Shown: positions 8,974 through 18,954 of the stretch, piece after piece
Layout of the letters: the number at the start of each line of letters is the position of its first letter
How positions within the stretch are numbered: the first letter of the stretch is position 1
Source: Parafrankia irregularis
Lineage (GTDB): Bacteria; Actinomycetota; Actinomycetes; Frankiales; Frankiaceae
Assembly: GCF_001536285.1 (NCBI RefSeq)
Contig: NZ_FAOZ01000008.1
Span: 9,829 to 73,828, forward strand
DNA: 64,000 bases
Reading direction: 5' to 3'
Program-made: the position numbers and the translations under genes
The notes under the pieces: model-generated
Seen by the model: the letters and a program-made list of their open reading frames with translations, nothing else
Told to the model about the DNA's origin: nothing
Database searches by the model: none

Positions 8974-10094
8974 CCACGATGTCGTCGATGCCGGTTTCGA
9001 GTGCGTCGAGCTCCGCTGAGGTCTCCGGGCAGCTGCCGCGGGCCTGGCGCGGGATCATCGAGGAGTATCGGGACCGGCTGCCGGTCACGCCGGAGACTCC
9101 GGTCATCACCCTGCGGGAAGGCGGCACGCCGCTCCTGCACGCGGATCACCTGTCGCAACTTACCGGGTGTGATGTTCATCTCAAAGTCGAAGGGGCCAAC
9201 CCGACGGGCTCCTTCAAGGACCGGGGCATGACGGTCGCGATCAGCCGTGCGGTGGGGGAAGGCTCCCAGGTCGTCATCTGCGCTTCCACGGGTAACACCT
9301 CGGCCTCGGCTGCGGCCTACGCGGCCCGGGCCGGGCTCACCTGCGCGGTACTCGTGCCCAGTGGCAAGATCGCGCTCGGCAAGCTGGCTCAGGCACTGGT
9401 CCACGGGGCGCGCCTGCTGCAGGTCAGCGGCTCGTTCGACGACTGCCTGCGCGTCGCCCGCGAGCTGGCCGACACCTTCCCCGTGACCCTGGTCAACTCG
9501 GTCAATCCACACCGCCTCGAAGGCCAGAAGACGGCGGCCTTCGAAATCGTGGAGGCGCTCGGCCAGGCGCCGGACGTGCACTGCCTCCCGGTCGGGAACG
9601 CGGGGAACATCACGGCCTACTGGCGTGGCTACGTGGAGGAGGACACCCGGGTCGGCAGCGGCCGCCCGCGCATGTTCGGCTTCCAGGCCGCCGGTGCGGC
9701 GCCCATCGTGCGCGGTGAGGTCGTGACCGCGCCGCAGACCATCGCCACCGCGATCCGCATCGGCAATCCTGCGTCCTGGGATTTCGCGACCGATGCCCGC
9801 GACGCCTCCGGTGGCCTCATCGACGCGGTCAACGACCGCCAGATCCTCGCTGCCTACCGGCTCCTCGCGCGCCGTGAGGGCGTCTTCGTCGAGCCCTCCA
9901 GCGCCGCCAGCGTCGCCGGGCTGCTGGCAGCCCACGCCGACGGTCGGTTGGACGCCGGTCAGCGCGTGGTCTGCACGGTCACCGGCAACGGTCTCAAGGA
10001 CCCCGACTGGGCCATCAGCGGAGCCGCGAAGCCCGAGACCATCCCGCCGACCGTCGCCGGGGCCGCGCAGGCCCTTGGCCTGCGCAACCTGTGA
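8970..10094 (+). CDS. thrC: Threonine synthase
   Basis: This PLP enzyme converts O-phosphohomoserine to threonine. The 374-residue product has the short actinobacterial form, with the PLP lysine in [10 protein letters not shown], the phosphate-binding [17 protein letters not shown] region and the late [10 protein letters not shown] segment. It overlaps hom at its start (ATGA) and thrB at its end (GTGA), so the three threonine genes are co-translated. Nothing unusual is seen. Confidence 0.96.
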   Translation: MTTMSSMPVSSASSSAEVSGQLPRAWRGIIEEYRDRLPVTPETPVITLREGGTPLLHADHLSQLTGCDVHLKVEGANPTGSFKDRGMTVAISRAVGEGSQVVICASTGNTSASAAAYAARAGLTCAVLVPSGKIALGKLAQALVHGARLLQVSGSFDDCLRVARELADTFPVTLVNSVNPHRLEGQKTAAFEIVEALGQAPDVHCLPVGNAGNITAYWRGYVEEDTRVGSGRPRMFGFQAAGAAPIVRGEVVTAPQTIATAIRIGNPASWDFATDARDASGGLIDAVNDRQILAAYRLLARREGVFVEPSSAASVAGLLAAHADGRLDAGQRVVCTVTGNGLKDPDWAISGAAKPETIPPTVAGAAQALGLRNL

Positions 10095-11119
10095 CAGCCG
10101 TCGGTGGTCGGGCCGCCGCAGCCCACGAAACCACCCACGCCTCCGGCGTCGCGGTGAGCACGTCCGTGGAGGCGGCGGAGCAAGCTGGTGAGCCGGCGGC
10201 AGGCGGGGTCCGGCTGCGGGTACCGGCGTCCAGCGCGAACCTCGGGCCGGGCTTCGACGCCCTCGGGATCGCCCTCGGCCTGTACGACGAGGTGTCCGTC
10301 CACCCGACGCGATCTGGTCTCACCATTGACGCGGTCGGCCCGGACGTTGTGCCCGCCACCGAGGATCACCTTGTGGTCCGGGCTGTCCGGGCCACCTTCG
10401 ACGAGATCGGCTGGGCTCAGCCCGGCCTGGCGCTGCGCTGCGTGAACCGGATACCGCACGGCCGCGGGCTGGGCTCGTCGGCCGCGGCGATCGTGGCGGG
10501 AGTAGCGGCGGCCGACACCCTTGCGGGCTCCCCGCTCGGCCCGGCCGGCCGGCTTCGGTTGGCGACCGCGATCGAAGGCCATCCGGACAACGTCGCGGCC
10601 GCGCTGCTCGGTGGTCTTACCGTGGCCTGGTTCGAGGCGGGTGTTCCGCAGGCGCTGCGGGTCGAACCGGCCGGTGAGGTACGACCCGTCCTTTTCGTCC
10701 CATCCCGCCGGCAGTCGACCGAACAGGCGCGGGGTGTGCTGCCCGAGCAGGTGTCGCACTCCGACGCGGCGGTGAACCTCGGGCGGGCCACTCTGTTGGC
10801 TCTCGCGCTCAGCGGCGCGGAACCCGCCGTGGCCGTGGGCGCCGAGCGTTCCAGGCTCCTGCTCGCCGCGACCGAGGACCGCCTGCACCAGCCCTACCGG
10901 CTGCCCCTGCTTCCCGCGTCGGCGGACCTGGTGCGGCGGCTGCGCGCGGAGGGAATCCCGGCGGCGCTGTCCGGGTCGGGGCCCTCCGTTGTCGCGCTCG
11001 CCGTCGGCGGAGGTCAGGCCGCGGCCGCGATCGGCGTGGCCGCGCCCGGGTTCTCGGTGATCCCGCTGACTCTCGACGCCGAGGGCGTACAGGTGGAGAC
11101 CGTCGACTCCCAGGAGTAG
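10091..11119 (+). CDS. thrB: Homoserine kinase
   Basis: This GHMP-family kinase phosphorylates homoserine, feeding ThrC. The 342-residue product has the substrate motif [16 protein letters not shown], the ATP loop [14 protein letters not shown] and the C-terminal GSGPSVVAL glycine loop. The first 35 or so residues before [13 protein letters not shown] are low-complexity, so GTG 10154 or a later codon could also be the start, but the GTGA overlap with thrC supports 10091. It ends the threonine operon. Confidence 0.95.
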   Translation: MTAVGGRAAAAHETTHASGVAVSTSVEAAEQAGEPAAGGVRLRVPASSANLGPGFDALGIALGLYDEVSVHPTRSGLTIDAVGPDVVPATEDHLVVRAVRATFDEIGWAQPGLALRCVNRIPHGRGLGSSAAAIVAGVAAADTLAGSPLGPAGRLRLATAIEGHPDNVAAALLGGLTVAWFEAGVPQALRVEPAGEVRPVLFVPSRRQSTEQARGVLPEQVSHSDAAVNLGRATLLALALSGAEPAVAVGAERSRLLLAATEDRLHQPYRLPLLPASADLVRRLRAEGIPAALSGSGPSVVALAVGGGQAAAAIGVAAPGFSVIPLTLDAEGVQVETVDSQE

Positions 11120-11190
11120 TGAGCTAACTCCTGCTGGTGTACAAATGGCGGCACCTGACCGGTTTGGGTGCCAGGAAGGGGCTCCGGGTA

Positions 11191-11223
11191 GTCATCGAGA
11201 GTCCCTCGTGACGTCATCGAGAG
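11191..11223. repeat. Direct repeat of GTCATCGAGAG, 22-bp period
   Basis: Identical 11-mers lie at 11191-11201 and 11213-11223. The 22-bp period is two helical turns, so both lie on one face of the DNA, 20 bp upstream of the putative rho -35 box. This suggests an activator or repressor site. Confidence 0.45.
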
Positions 11224-11243
11224 ATCCAGAGGTCTCTAGGTTG

Positions 11244-11272
11244 TTGCCGAGGTGTCTCCGTCTGGATAGTCT
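11244..11272 (+). promoter_or_regulatory. Putative rho promoter
   Basis: TTGCCG (11244-11249) and TAGTCT (11267-11272) are separated by 17 bp and match the actinobacterial housekeeping consensus TTGNNN/TANNNT. Confidence 0.5.
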
Positions 11273-11591
11273 GATGACTGCACCCGCTGCCGCCGCGGCG
11301 CGTGCTCGCCCCCGCCAGCCTGATCTGGTCCTTCGTGGTGACCAAGCTGTGGTGGAGCCTCACCTCAGCGATCGGTCGCACACGGTGGCTGGTCCTGGTC
11401 AGGGATCCCGGTGCTTCAAGCCTCGTCGCCGTTGCCTCGGCTGGCGTACCGGCACCTGTCGGCGGGAAATCGGGTTCGCTCGCGGCTGTCGGCCGTCAGG
11501 GCCTTTGAGGGCGCGTTGCTCGCCGTTCAAATGGTGCTGCATCTCCACACATCCGGCATGCGCGCAGGCGAAGAAAGTTCACACGCTACGC

Positions 11592-11623
11592 CCGGCCTGA
11601 GAGGCCGGTTCCTTCCAGGAAGG
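11592..11623 (+). promoter_or_regulatory. Two leader hairpins; the second hides the rho ribosome site
   Basis: CCGGCCT-GAG-AGGCCGG (11592-11608) forms a 7-bp stem with a 3-base loop. CCTTCC-A-GGAAGG (11611-11623) forms a second stem whose 3' arm contains the GGAAGG ribosome-binding sequence of rho. If it folds, initiation at the TTG start would be limited until the structure is opened. Confidence 0.5.
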
Positions 11624-11629
11624 AAAACC

Positions 11630-13969
11630 TTGAGCGACACCACCGACGTGCTGCCCGACAGCGCACGTGAGTCTGCGGCGCCTGCCTCGCCCGTCGACAG
11701 TCCCGCTGCGGCCGGCACGACGACCGTGGACTCGGCCGACCCGATCGGCTCGAACGGCAACCACGCCGCTTCGGCCGGATCGGCCACGGCTCCCCGGCGC
11801 CGGAGGTCCGGCACCGGCCTGTCCGCGATGCTTCTGCCTGAGCTGCAGGCCATGGCCTCGCAGATGGGCATCCCCGGAGTCGGTCGACTCCGCAAGGGCC
11901 AGCTGATTGCAGCCATACAGAACGTTCAGAGTGGAGACGCGGCGACCCGACCGGTGCCCAGATCCTCAGCGGCGCCGACGGCGGCCGCAGATTCCGTAGC
12001 CTCCGCCACCGCTGACCAGGCCGTGTCGGAAAAGCCCGCCTCCGCGGGTGCCACCGTCACCGCAGCCTCGCCGGCCGAGGAGAAGGCCGCCACCGCGCCG
12101 ACGCAGGGCAGCGCGCCCAGCGCGGCGGCGCCGGCTGGCACCGAGGCGCCGTCCGCGCCCCCGGCCCGGGCACGTGGCCGGCGTGGTGCCTCCCGCGGGG
12201 TGACAAGTCCTGCTGGTGAGCAGCAGACGTTGCCGTCCGCGCCGCCGGCCGCCGGCGAGCCCGCCGAGGAGGCTGTCCGCCCCCAGGCCGCCGCCGAGGC
12301 CCCGACCGCGACCGCGCCGGTGGCCGCTGCGCCGCGTGCCGCGGCCGGCGGCTCCGAGACGACCCCCACCCGCAGCCGTGACGACCGCCGGGAGCGCTCC
12401 GGCGACCGTGACCGGGCGGACCGTTCCGCTGACCGGGATCGTTCCGCTGACCGGGATCGCTCCGGCGACCGCGACCGGTCTGGCGACCGGGACCGTTCGG
12501 GCGACCGGGCGGACCGCTCCGGCAACGACCGTCAGGGCCGTTCGCAGCCCGCGGGCGACCGGGACCGCGCGGGTGACCGTGACCGGACCGGCGACCGTGA
12601 CCGCGGCGGGGACCGTGACCGCGGCGGCGACCGTGACCGTGGCGGCGCGGACCGGACGCGCTCCGGTGACCGGGCCCCCGCCGGGGACCGCTCCTCCGTG
12701 CCGGGCGACGGCGCGGGCCAGGGCGACGACGAGTTCGGCAGCCGGCGCCGCGGCCGATTCCGCGAGCGTGGCCGCAACCGTGGGCGCGGTGGCCAGGGCG
12801 GCCCGGCCGAGACCGAGCCGACGGTGCGCGAGGACGACGTCCTCGTGCCGGTCGCGGGCATCCTCGATGTGCTCGACAACTACGCGTTCATCCGGACAAG
12901 CGGGTACCTGACCGGCCCGACGGACGTGTACGTCAGCCTCGCCCAGGTTCGGCGCAACGGCCTGCGCCGCGGCGACGCCATCACCGGCGTCGTGCGCGCG
13001 CCGCAGGAGGGCGAGCAGCGCCGGGACAAGTACAACGCGCTGGTCCGGCTCGACACGATCAACGGCATGGAGCCGGACGAGGCGCGCGGCCGGCCGGAGT
13101 TCCACAAGCTCACCCCGCTGTACCCGCAGGAGCGGCTGCGGCTGGAGACCGAGCCGCACATGCTGACCACCCGGGTCATCGACCTGGTGATGCCGATCGG
13201 CAAGGGCCAGCGGGCGCTGATCGTCAGCCCGCCGAAGGCCGGCAAGACGATGGTCCTGCAGGCGATCGCGAACGCGATCACCACGAACAACCCCGAATGC
13301 CACCTCATGGTCGTGCTCGTCGACGAGCGTCCCGAGGAGGTCACCGACATGCAGCGGTCGGTGAAGGGTGAGGTCATCGCCTCGACCTTCGACCGCCCGC
13401 CGGCCGACCACACCAACGTGGCCGAGCTGTCCATCGAGCGGGCCAAGCGGCTCGTCGAGCTGGGGCATGACGTCGTCGTCCTGCTGGACTCGATCACCCG
13501 GCTCGGCCGTGCCTACAACCTGGCGGCGCCGGCGTCCGGGCGGATCCTGTCCGGTGGTGTCGACTCGACGGCGCTGTACCCGCCGAAGCGGTTCCTCGGC
13601 GCGGCGCGCAACATCGAGAACGGCGGCTCGCTGACGATCATCGCCACCGCGCTGGTCGAGACCGGGTCGACGATGGACACGGTCATCTTCGAGGAGTTCA
13701 AGGGCACCGGCAACGCCGAGCTCAAGCTCGACCGCAAGATCGCCGACAAGCGGACCTTCCCGGCGGTGGACGTCGACGCCTCCGGAACCCGTAAGGAGGA
13801 GATCCTGCTGGCGCCCGAGGAGCTTGTGATCATGCACAAGCTGCGGCGCGTCCTGCACACCCGGGAGCCGCAGCAGGCGCTCGACCTGCTGCTCGACCGG
13901 CTCAAGCAGAGCAGGACGAACTACGAGTTCCTGATGCAGATCGCGAAGACCGCGCCGCCGCAGGACTGA
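11630..13969 (+). CDS. rho: Transcription termination factor Rho
   Basis: Rho is the hexameric RNA-dependent ATPase that terminates transcription. I chose TTG 11630 (MSDTTDVLP) because AGGAAGG lies just upstream; the frame is open from 11411. The product is 779 residues, far longer than the 419 of E. coli Rho. The Rho_N segment ([12 protein letters not shown]) is near 65. It is followed by a roughly 300-residue Ala/Pro-rich and then Arg/Asp-rich insert with repeated (S/G)-D-R-D-R units. After that come the RNA-binding fold, Walker A PPKAGKT, and Walker B with [15 protein letters not shown]. Such inserts are known in actinobacterial Rho and bind RNA. A strong hairpin follows the stop. Confidence 0.97.
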   Translation: MSDTTDVLPDSARESAAPASPVDSPAAAGTTTVDSADPIGSNGNHAASAGSATAPRRRRSGTGLSAMLLPELQAMASQMGIPGVGRLRKGQLIAAIQNVQSGDAATRPVPRSSAAPTAAADSVASATADQAVSEKPASAGATVTAASPAEEKAATAPTQGSAPSAAAPAGTEAPSAPPARARGRRGASRGVTSPAGEQQTLPSAPPAAGEPAEEAVRPQAAAEAPTATAPVAAAPRAAAGGSETTPTRSRDDRRERSGDRDRADRSADRDRSADRDRSGDRDRSGDRDRSGDRADRSGNDRQGRSQPAGDRDRAGDRDRTGDRDRGGDRDRGGDRDRGGADRTRSGDRAPAGDRSSVPGDGAGQGDDEFGSRRRGRFRERGRNRGRGGQGGPAETEPTVREDDVLVPVAGILDVLDNYAFIRTSGYLTGPTDVYVSLAQVRRNGLRRGDAITGVVRAPQEGEQRRDKYNALVRLDTINGMEPDEARGRPEFHKLTPLYPQERLRLETEPHMLTTRVIDLVMPIGKGQRALIVSPPKAGKTMVLQAIANAITTNNPECHLMVVLVDERPEEVTDMQRSVKGEVIASTFDRPPADHTNVAELSIERAKRLVELGHDVVVLLDSITRLGRAYNLAAPASGRILSGGVDSTALYPPKRFLGAARNIENGGSLTIIATALVETGSTMDTVIFEEFKGTGNAELKLDRKIADKRTFPAVDVDASGTRKEEILLAPEELVIMHKLRRVLHTREPQQALDLLLDRLKQSRTNYEFLMQIAKTAPPQD

Positions 13970-14026
13970 GCCTGTTCCGTCGCCGGAAGGGCTCACCGGC
14001 CGGCACTGGGCTGGCACTGACCGGCG

Positions 14027-14081
14027 CGACAACGCCTCCGACGGGCCCCGGGAACATCGAGGCTCGCCGGAGGCGTTGTCG
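14027..14081. terminator. Rho gene terminator, 14-bp stem
   Basis: CGACAACGCCTCCG (14027-14040) pairs perfectly with 14068-14081 across a 27-base loop that contains a further GC palindrome. It lies 58 bases after the rho stop and has no T-run. Confidence 0.7.
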
Positions 14082-14240
14082 AGTGCTGCTGGCCGGGTCC
14101 GGTCGGACGGGTCTGGCAGACTGGGAACACCAGCGACACATCAGCGTTACTCCGATCAGCAGCGTTACTGGAACAGCGGCTCCGGTTCACGCCCTCCGCG
14201 CCCGCGGCGGCGACCCGGCGGCCACATCGGAAGAGGGACC

Positions 14241-14477
14241 ATGAAGGCTGACATTCACCCGACGTACCACGAGACGGTCGTGACCTGCACCTGCGGGAGC
14301 ACGTTCACCACGCGCTCGACCAAGGACAACGCCGCGATCAGCGCCGAGGTCTGCTCGCAGTGCCACCCGTTCTACACGGGCAAGCAGAAGATCATGGACG
14401 TCGGTGGTCGTGTGGAGAAGTTCGAGCGTCGCTTCGGTCGGCGCCGGCCAGGCGACAAGGCCGGCGGCGCGAAGTAG
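14241..14477 (+). CDS. rpmE: 50S ribosomal protein L31
   Basis: The 78-residue product starts [11 protein letters not shown] at ATG 14241, preceded by an AGAGGGA-type ribosome site. The zinc-binding cysteines are present (CTC and CSQC), so this is the Zn-containing C+ form rather than the zinc-free paralogue made in zinc starvation. [12 protein letters not shown] is the usual L31 signature. It has its own upstream space after the rho terminator and is followed by a hairpin, so it may be a single-gene transcript. Confidence 0.97.
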   Translation: MKADIHPTYHETVVTCTCGSTFTTRSTKDNAAISAEVCSQCHPFYTGKQKIMDVGGRVEKFERRFGRRRPGDKAGGAK

Positions 14478-14484
14478 GCCGTCC

Positions 14485-14519
14485 ACGGCGCCCGTTCCGG
14501 ACCCCCGGGCGGGCGCCGT
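14485..14519. terminator. rpmE terminator, 10-bp stem
   Basis: ACGGCGCCCG (14485-14494) and its exact complement (14510-14519) flank a 15-base loop directly after the rpmE stop. There is no T-tract. Confidence 0.65.
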
Positions 14520-14579
14520 TCGCGTCCTGGCGGCTGCACGGCCCCGATGCTGCACGGCACGATGACTGAAGGAACAGCG

Positions 14580-15650
14580 ATGACCTCCCCGCTCGCGAGC
14601 ATGATCGCCGAGCATGCCGACATCGAGAAGCGGCTGGCGGATCCTGCCATTCACAACGATCCGTCGGTGGCGCGGGAGCTCACCCGTCGGTACGCCGAGC
14701 TTGCCACCCCGGTCGATCTCGCCCTGCGGCTGGAGAGCGTCGAGGGTGACCTGGAAGCGGCCCGTGAGCTCGCCGAGCAGGACGCGTCGTTCCGTGACGA
14801 GATCACGGCGCTGGAGGACAGTCGGGCTGAGCTCGCCAGCCGTCTGCGTGCCTGGCTCGTGCCGACCGACCCCGACGACAGCCGGGACGCCATTCTCGAG
14901 GTCAAGGCCGGCGCCGGCGGCGAGGAGTCGGCGCTGTTCGCCGGCGACCTGCTGCGGATGTACCTGCGGTACGCCGAGCGGCGCGGGTGGCGAACCGAGA
15001 TCCTGGACGCGAACCCGAGCGATCTCGGCGGCTACCGCGATGTGAGCGTCGCGGTGAAGGCCCGCGGCTCCGCCGGACCCGGCCAGGGTGTCTTCGGGCG
15101 GCTGCGCTTCGAGGGCGGGGTGCACCGGGTGCAGCGGGTGCCGGTGACGGAGTCGGCGGGGCGGATCCACACCTCCGCGGCCGGGGTCCTGGTCCTCCCC
15201 GAGGCGGCCGACGTCGACGTCGACGTCGATCCGAACGACCTGCGCATCGATGTCTTCCGCTCCTCCGGCCCGGGTGGTCAGAGCGTGAACACCACCGACT
15301 CGGCCGTGCGCATCACCCACCTGCCGACCGGGGTGGTCGTCTCCTGCCAGAACGAGAAGAGCCAGCTCCAGAACAAGGAGTCGGCGATGCGCATCCTGCG
15401 GTCGCGGCTGCTCGCCGCCGCCCGGGAGAAGGCCGAGTCGGAGGCCGCCGCCGCCCGGGCGAGCCAGGTGCGCACCGTGGACCGCTCCGAGAAGATCCGC
15501 ACGTACAACTTCCCGGAGAACCGGATCAGCGACCATCGGATCAACTACAAGGCGCACAACCTCGAGCAGGTGCTCGACGGAGACCTCGACGCCGTGGTCG
15601 ACGCCCTGATCGAGGCGGACCAGGCAGCCCGGATGGTGGCGGCCCCGTGA
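14580..15650 (+). CDS. prfA: Peptide chain release factor 1
   Basis: RF1 terminates translation at UAA and UAG. ATG 14580 ([19 protein letters not shown]) has GAAGGA 6 bases upstream, giving 356 residues, the usual length. [15 protein letters not shown] and the catalytic GGQ in [11 protein letters not shown], the target of PrmC methylation, are both present. The PxT-type tripeptide that reads the stop codon would lie around residues 180-190 ([14 protein letters not shown]). The gene overlaps prmC as GTGA, linking the factor with its modifying enzyme. Confidence 0.97.
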   Translation: MTSPLASMIAEHADIEKRLADPAIHNDPSVARELTRRYAELATPVDLALRLESVEGDLEAARELAEQDASFRDEITALEDSRAELASRLRAWLVPTDPDDSRDAILEVKAGAGGEESALFAGDLLRMYLRYAERRGWRTEILDANPSDLGGYRDVSVAVKARGSAGPGQGVFGRLRFEGGVHRVQRVPVTESAGRIHTSAAGVLVLPEAADVDVDVDPNDLRIDVFRSSGPGGQSVNTTDSAVRITHLPTGVVVSCQNEKSQLQNKESAMRILRSRLLAAAREKAESEAAAARASQVRTVDRSEKIRTYNFPENRISDHRINYKAHNLEQVLDGDLDAVVDALIEADQAARMVAAP

Positions 15651-16753
15651 CCCTGCCGCGGATCGCGGCGGCGGGCACCGGCGTCTCGGCGGCGGCCGGC
15701 GACCATTCCGTTCTTCTGCGGGACGAGCTGATCGCTGCCGCGGCACGTCTGGAGGCCGCTGGGGTGGGTAGTCCCCGCGGCGACGCGGAGCAGCTCGCCG
15801 CACACGTGCTGGACGTCTCCCGCGGCCGGCTGGCCCTGGTCGACCGGATCGACGCCGCCGCGGCGGCCGAGCTTCGGGCGCTGGTCGAACGGCGGGCGGG
15901 CCGGGTTCCCCTGCAGCACCTGACCGGTGTCGCGGGCTTCCGCCGGCTGGACATCGCCGTCGGCCCGGGGGTTTTCATCCCGCGCCCGGAGACGGAGTGG
16001 GTCGTCGAGGGCGCGCTCGCGGTGCTGCGCTCGCTGGCGGTCGCCCGCCCGGTCTGTGTTGATCTGTGCTCTGGATCGGGGGCCATCGCCCTGGCACTGG
16101 CCGACGAGTTCCCGGCCGCCCAGGTCCACGCGGTGGAGTTCGAGCCGTCCGCGCTCGGCTGGCTGCGCCGGAACGTCGAGCGCACCGGGCTGCCGGTGCA
16201 CGTGCACCACGCTGATGTCGGCATCTCCACAGACACCGGCACTGGCACCGGCGCCGGCGCCGGGCGCCCGTCAGCGCCGCCGGTGCGGGCGGTGCTCGCC
16301 GACCTGGCGGGGCGGGTCGACCTGGTGATCAGCAACCCTCCCTATCTTCCCGACCGCGACCGCGCGCTGGTCGAGCCCGAGGTGGGCCGCCATGACCCGC
16401 CGGCCGCGCTGTGGGGCGGGCCGGACGGGCTGGACGGCCCCCGGGCTGTCGTGGCCGCCGCCGCCGTCCTGCTGCGCCCGGGCGGCGTGCTGGTCATGGA
16501 GCACGCCGACGAGCACGGCCAGGCCGTTCCCGCCCTGCTGGCCGAGAGCGGGCTGGCCGAGAGCGGGCCGTCCGAAGGCGGGCCGTCCGAGCACGGGCCT
16601 GCTGCGAGCCGGCCGTCCGGCGGCGCGGGATCGGCGGGCCTGTGGTCTCATATCGTTGATCATCCTGATCTCGCCGGGCGGGACAGGTTCGTCACGGCCC
16701 GCTGGAACCCGCCGGAGCGGGGCCGGCCGCGCGGCGCCGGAGAGGACGCATGA
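15647..16753 (+). CDS. prmC: Release-factor glutamine methyltransferase
   Basis: PrmC N5-methylates the GGQ glutamine of RF1/RF2 using SAM. The GTG start overlaps the prfA stop. The 368-residue product has an N-terminal helical domain (about 20-100, with the PLQHLTG segment), a SAM site [14 protein letters not shown], and the catalytic NPPYLP. It is about 80 residues longer than E. coli PrmC. Two low-complexity insertions explain this: [12 protein letters not shown] before the NPPY strand, and a Ser/Gly/Pro repeat ([20 protein letters not shown]) near the C-terminus. The end overlaps the next gene as ATGATG. Confidence 0.94.
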   Translation: MTLPRIAAAGTGVSAAAGDHSVLLRDELIAAAARLEAAGVGSPRGDAEQLAAHVLDVSRGRLALVDRIDAAAAAELRALVERRAGRVPLQHLTGVAGFRRLDIAVGPGVFIPRPETEWVVEGALAVLRSLAVARPVCVDLCSGSGAIALALADEFPAAQVHAVEFEPSALGWLRRNVERTGLPVHVHHADVGISTDTGTGTGAGAGRPSAPPVRAVLADLAGRVDLVISNPPYLPDRDRALVEPEVGRHDPPAALWGGPDGLDGPRAVVAAAAVLLRPGGVLVMEHADEHGQAVPALLAESGLAESGPSEGGPSEHGPAASRPSGGAGSAGLWSHIVDHPDLAGRDRFVTARWNPPERGRPRGAGEDA

Positions 16754-17403
16754 TGCAGGTGTTCAACTGCGCGGAGCAGGATCGACGCGCCGCCGGACTC
16801 GACGCCGCCACGGCCGCCGTCCGCAGCGGCAGGCTCGTGGTCCTGCCCACGGACACGCTGTACGGCATCGGTGCGGACGCCTTCGACCCGGTAGCGGTGG
16901 GGTGCCTGCTAGGGGCGAAGGGCCGGGGCCGTGACATGCCCGTCCCGGTGCTGGTCGGCTCCTGGCGGACCCTCGACGGCCTGGTCGAGCAGGTCACCGA
17001 TCAGGTTCGTGACCTCGTGCGGGCCTTCTGGCCGGGCGGGCTGACGCTGGTCGTCAACCACGCGCCGTCGCTGAGCTGGGATCTCGGCGACGCCCGGGGC
17101 ACCGTCGCGGTCCGGATGCCGTTGCACCCGGTGGCGATCGAGCTGCTGACCAGGACCGGCCCGATGGCCGTGTCCAGCGCGAACATCAGCGGGCGTCCGC
17201 CCGCGACGACGGCCCATGACGCGCTCGCGCAGCTCGGCGGTGCGGTCGACGTCTACCTCGACGGGGGCCGGACGCCGGTCGGCAAGGCCTCGACGATCCT
17301 GGACTGCACCGGGACCGTCCCGGTGGTTGTCCGGGAGGGCGCGGTGGACCTCGATGCGCTGCGCTCGGTGGTGCCGCACATCGCGGAGCCCGTGCGCCGC
17401 TGA
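16750..17403 (+). CDS. tsaC: L-threonylcarbamoyladenylate synthase
   Basis: This YrdC/Sua5-family enzyme makes threonylcarbamoyl-AMP from threonine, bicarbonate and ATP, the first step of t6A formation on ANN-decoding tRNAs. The 217 residues are the short form without the C-terminal Sua5 domain. PTDTLYGIGADAFD, the KGRGRDMPVPVLV segment, and SSANISG near 145 are the family marks. The ATG start overlaps the prmC stop. Synteny with the mycobacterial and streptomycete homologues supports the call. Confidence 0.94.
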   Translation: MMQVFNCAEQDRRAAGLDAATAAVRSGRLVVLPTDTLYGIGADAFDPVAVGCLLGAKGRGRDMPVPVLVGSWRTLDGLVEQVTDQVRDLVRAFWPGGLTLVVNHAPSLSWDLGDARGTVAVRMPLHPVAIELLTRTGPMAVSSANISGRPPATTAHDALAQLGGAVDVYLDGGRTPVGKASTILDCTGTVPVVVREGAVDLDALRSVVPHIAEPVRR

Positions 17404-17598
17404 TCTTCGCGCGCCGCTGATCTTCGTGCGTCGCTGACCGCCCGGCCGTCGTCGACCCCTGGCCGTCGTCGGCCCTTTGCCCGCAGGTGTTCCGGTGGTG
17501 CGGCGGGCCGGTGCCCGGCCGGATGGGATGGCGGCGACGCGCGGTGCCGCGGCGGCCGGACTTATCCTGGCGTTGCAGCCGCGGGAGGTGAACGCATC

Positions 17599-18855
17599 AT
17601 GAGCACCCCGTTCTGGGGCCCGGACTTCGACCAGCTGCGGGCCACCGATCCCGAGATCGCCTCGGTCGTGCTGGGCGAGCTCGACCGGCTCCGCGGCGGT
17701 CTGCAACTGATCGCCAGTGAGAACCTGACCTCCCCGGCGGTGCTCGCGGCGCTGGGCTCGACCCTGTCGAACAAGTACGCCGAGGGCTATCCGGGGCGGC
17801 GGTACTACGGCGGCTGCGAGGTCGTCGACCGTGCCGAGGAGATCGGGATCGCGCGGGCGCGGGCCCTGTTCGGCGCCGATCACGCGAACCTGCAGCCGCA
17901 TTCCGGTGCCCAGGCGAACTTCGCCGTCTATGCGGCTCTACTCACGCCGGGCGACACGGTGCTGGCGATGTCGCTGCCGCACGGCGGGCACCTCACCCAC
18001 GGCAGCCGGGTGAACTTCTCCGGCCGCTGGTTCGACGTCGTGGGCTACGGAGTCCGCCGGGACACCGAGCTCATCGACTACGACGAGGTCCGTCAGCTCG
18101 CCCTGCAGCACCGGCCCAAGATGATCATCTGTGGTGCGACGGCGTACCCGCGGCTGATCGACTTCGCGGCCTTCCGCTCGATCGCCGACGAGGTGGGAGC
18201 CTGGCTGCTGGTCGACGCGGCGCACTTCATCGGCCTGGTCGCCGGTGGTGCGGTGCCCAGTCCGGTGCCCTACGCGGATGTCGTCAGCGCCACGACCCAC
18301 AAGGTCCTGCGGGGGCCGCGCGGGGGCATGATCCTCTGCCGGGAGGAGCTGGCGTCGCGCATCGACAAAGCGGTCTTCCCGTTCAGCCAGGGTGGCCCGC
18401 TGATGCACGCGATCGCGGCCAAGGCGGTGGCCCTGCGGGAGGCCGCCACCGCCGAGTACGCGGCCTACGCGCGGCAGGTGGTCGCCAACGCCCAGGCGCT
18501 GGCGGGCGGGCTCGCCGCCGAGGGGCTGCGACCGGTCGCCGGTGGCACCGACACGCATCTCGCCCTGCTCGATCTTCAGGAGCTGGGCGTCACCGGCCGC
18601 GAGGCGGAGGCACGCTGCGGCGCGGTGGGCATCACGCTCAACAAGAACGCCATCCCGTTCGATCCGCAACCGCCCGCGGTCTCGTCCGGTGTCCGGGTCG
18701 GCACCCCGTCGGTGACGACCCAGGGCATGCGGGAGGACGAGATGAAGGAGATCTCCAGCCTGATCTCCCGGGCTGTCCGCGAGCCGGAGTCCGCGCCGGA
18801 GGTGACGGCGGCGGTGGCCGCGCTGGTCACGCGTTTCCCCGCGTATCCGAGGTAG
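17599..18855 (+). CDS. glyA: Serine hydroxymethyltransferase
   Basis: This PLP enzyme interconverts serine and glycine with tetrahydrofolate and supplies one-carbon units. It has 418 residues, ATG 17599, and a GGGAGG ribosome site. [27 protein letters not shown] and [11 protein letters not shown] are typical. The PLP lysine is in [12 protein letters not shown], and the preceding [13 protein letters not shown] replaces the commoner DMAHIAGLVA but keeps the Asp and His. FPFSQGGP differs slightly from the usual FPGxQGGP. It has 195 bases of its own upstream DNA, so it is probably transcribed separately, and a hairpin follows. Confidence 0.95.
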   Translation: MSTPFWGPDFDQLRATDPEIASVVLGELDRLRGGLQLIASENLTSPAVLAALGSTLSNKYAEGYPGRRYYGGCEVVDRAEEIGIARARALFGADHANLQPHSGAQANFAVYAALLTPGDTVLAMSLPHGGHLTHGSRVNFSGRWFDVVGYGVRRDTELIDYDEVRQLALQHRPKMIICGATAYPRLIDFAAFRSIADEVGAWLLVDAAHFIGLVAGGAVPSPVPYADVVSATTHKVLRGPRGGMILCREELASRIDKAVFPFSQGGPLMHAIAAKAVALREAATAEYAAYARQVVANAQALAGGLAAEGLRPVAGGTDTHLALLDLQELGVTGREAEARCGAVGITLNKNAIPFDPQPPAVSSGVRVGTPSVTTQGMREDEMKEISSLISRAVREPESAPEVTAAVAALVTRFPAYPR

Positions 18856-18856
18856 T

Positions 18857-18888
18857 GGGCCGGGAGCAACCGTCCGTCCGACCGGCCC
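18857..18888. terminator. glyA terminator hairpin
   Basis: GGGCCGG (18857-18863) pairs with CCGGCCC (18882-18888) just 2 bases after the glyA stop, with an 18-base loop and no T-tract. Confidence 0.5.
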
Positions 18889-18954
18889 TGTCTGGGGACC
18901 TGCACCGAGGGGGCGCACCGAGTGCGCGAACGATGAACTGCGGAATGAGTTGAC

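Larger units (their letters stand above)
11120..11629. promoter_or_regulatory. Long rho upstream region and leader
   Basis: About 510 bases separate thrB from rho. They hold an 11-bp direct repeat, a well-formed sigma-70-type promoter, and two hairpins directly before the rho start. The open frames here have poor composition for coding. If the promoter is used, the rho mRNA has a leader of about 350 bases, long enough for attenuation or Rho autoregulation as known for rho genes in other bacteria. Confidence 0.55.

Noticed and set aside
11145-11600. 151-residue plus frame in the rho leader
   Set aside because: It is Arg/Cys/Pro rich with no ribosome site, overlapping the promoter and hairpins; most likely non-coding.
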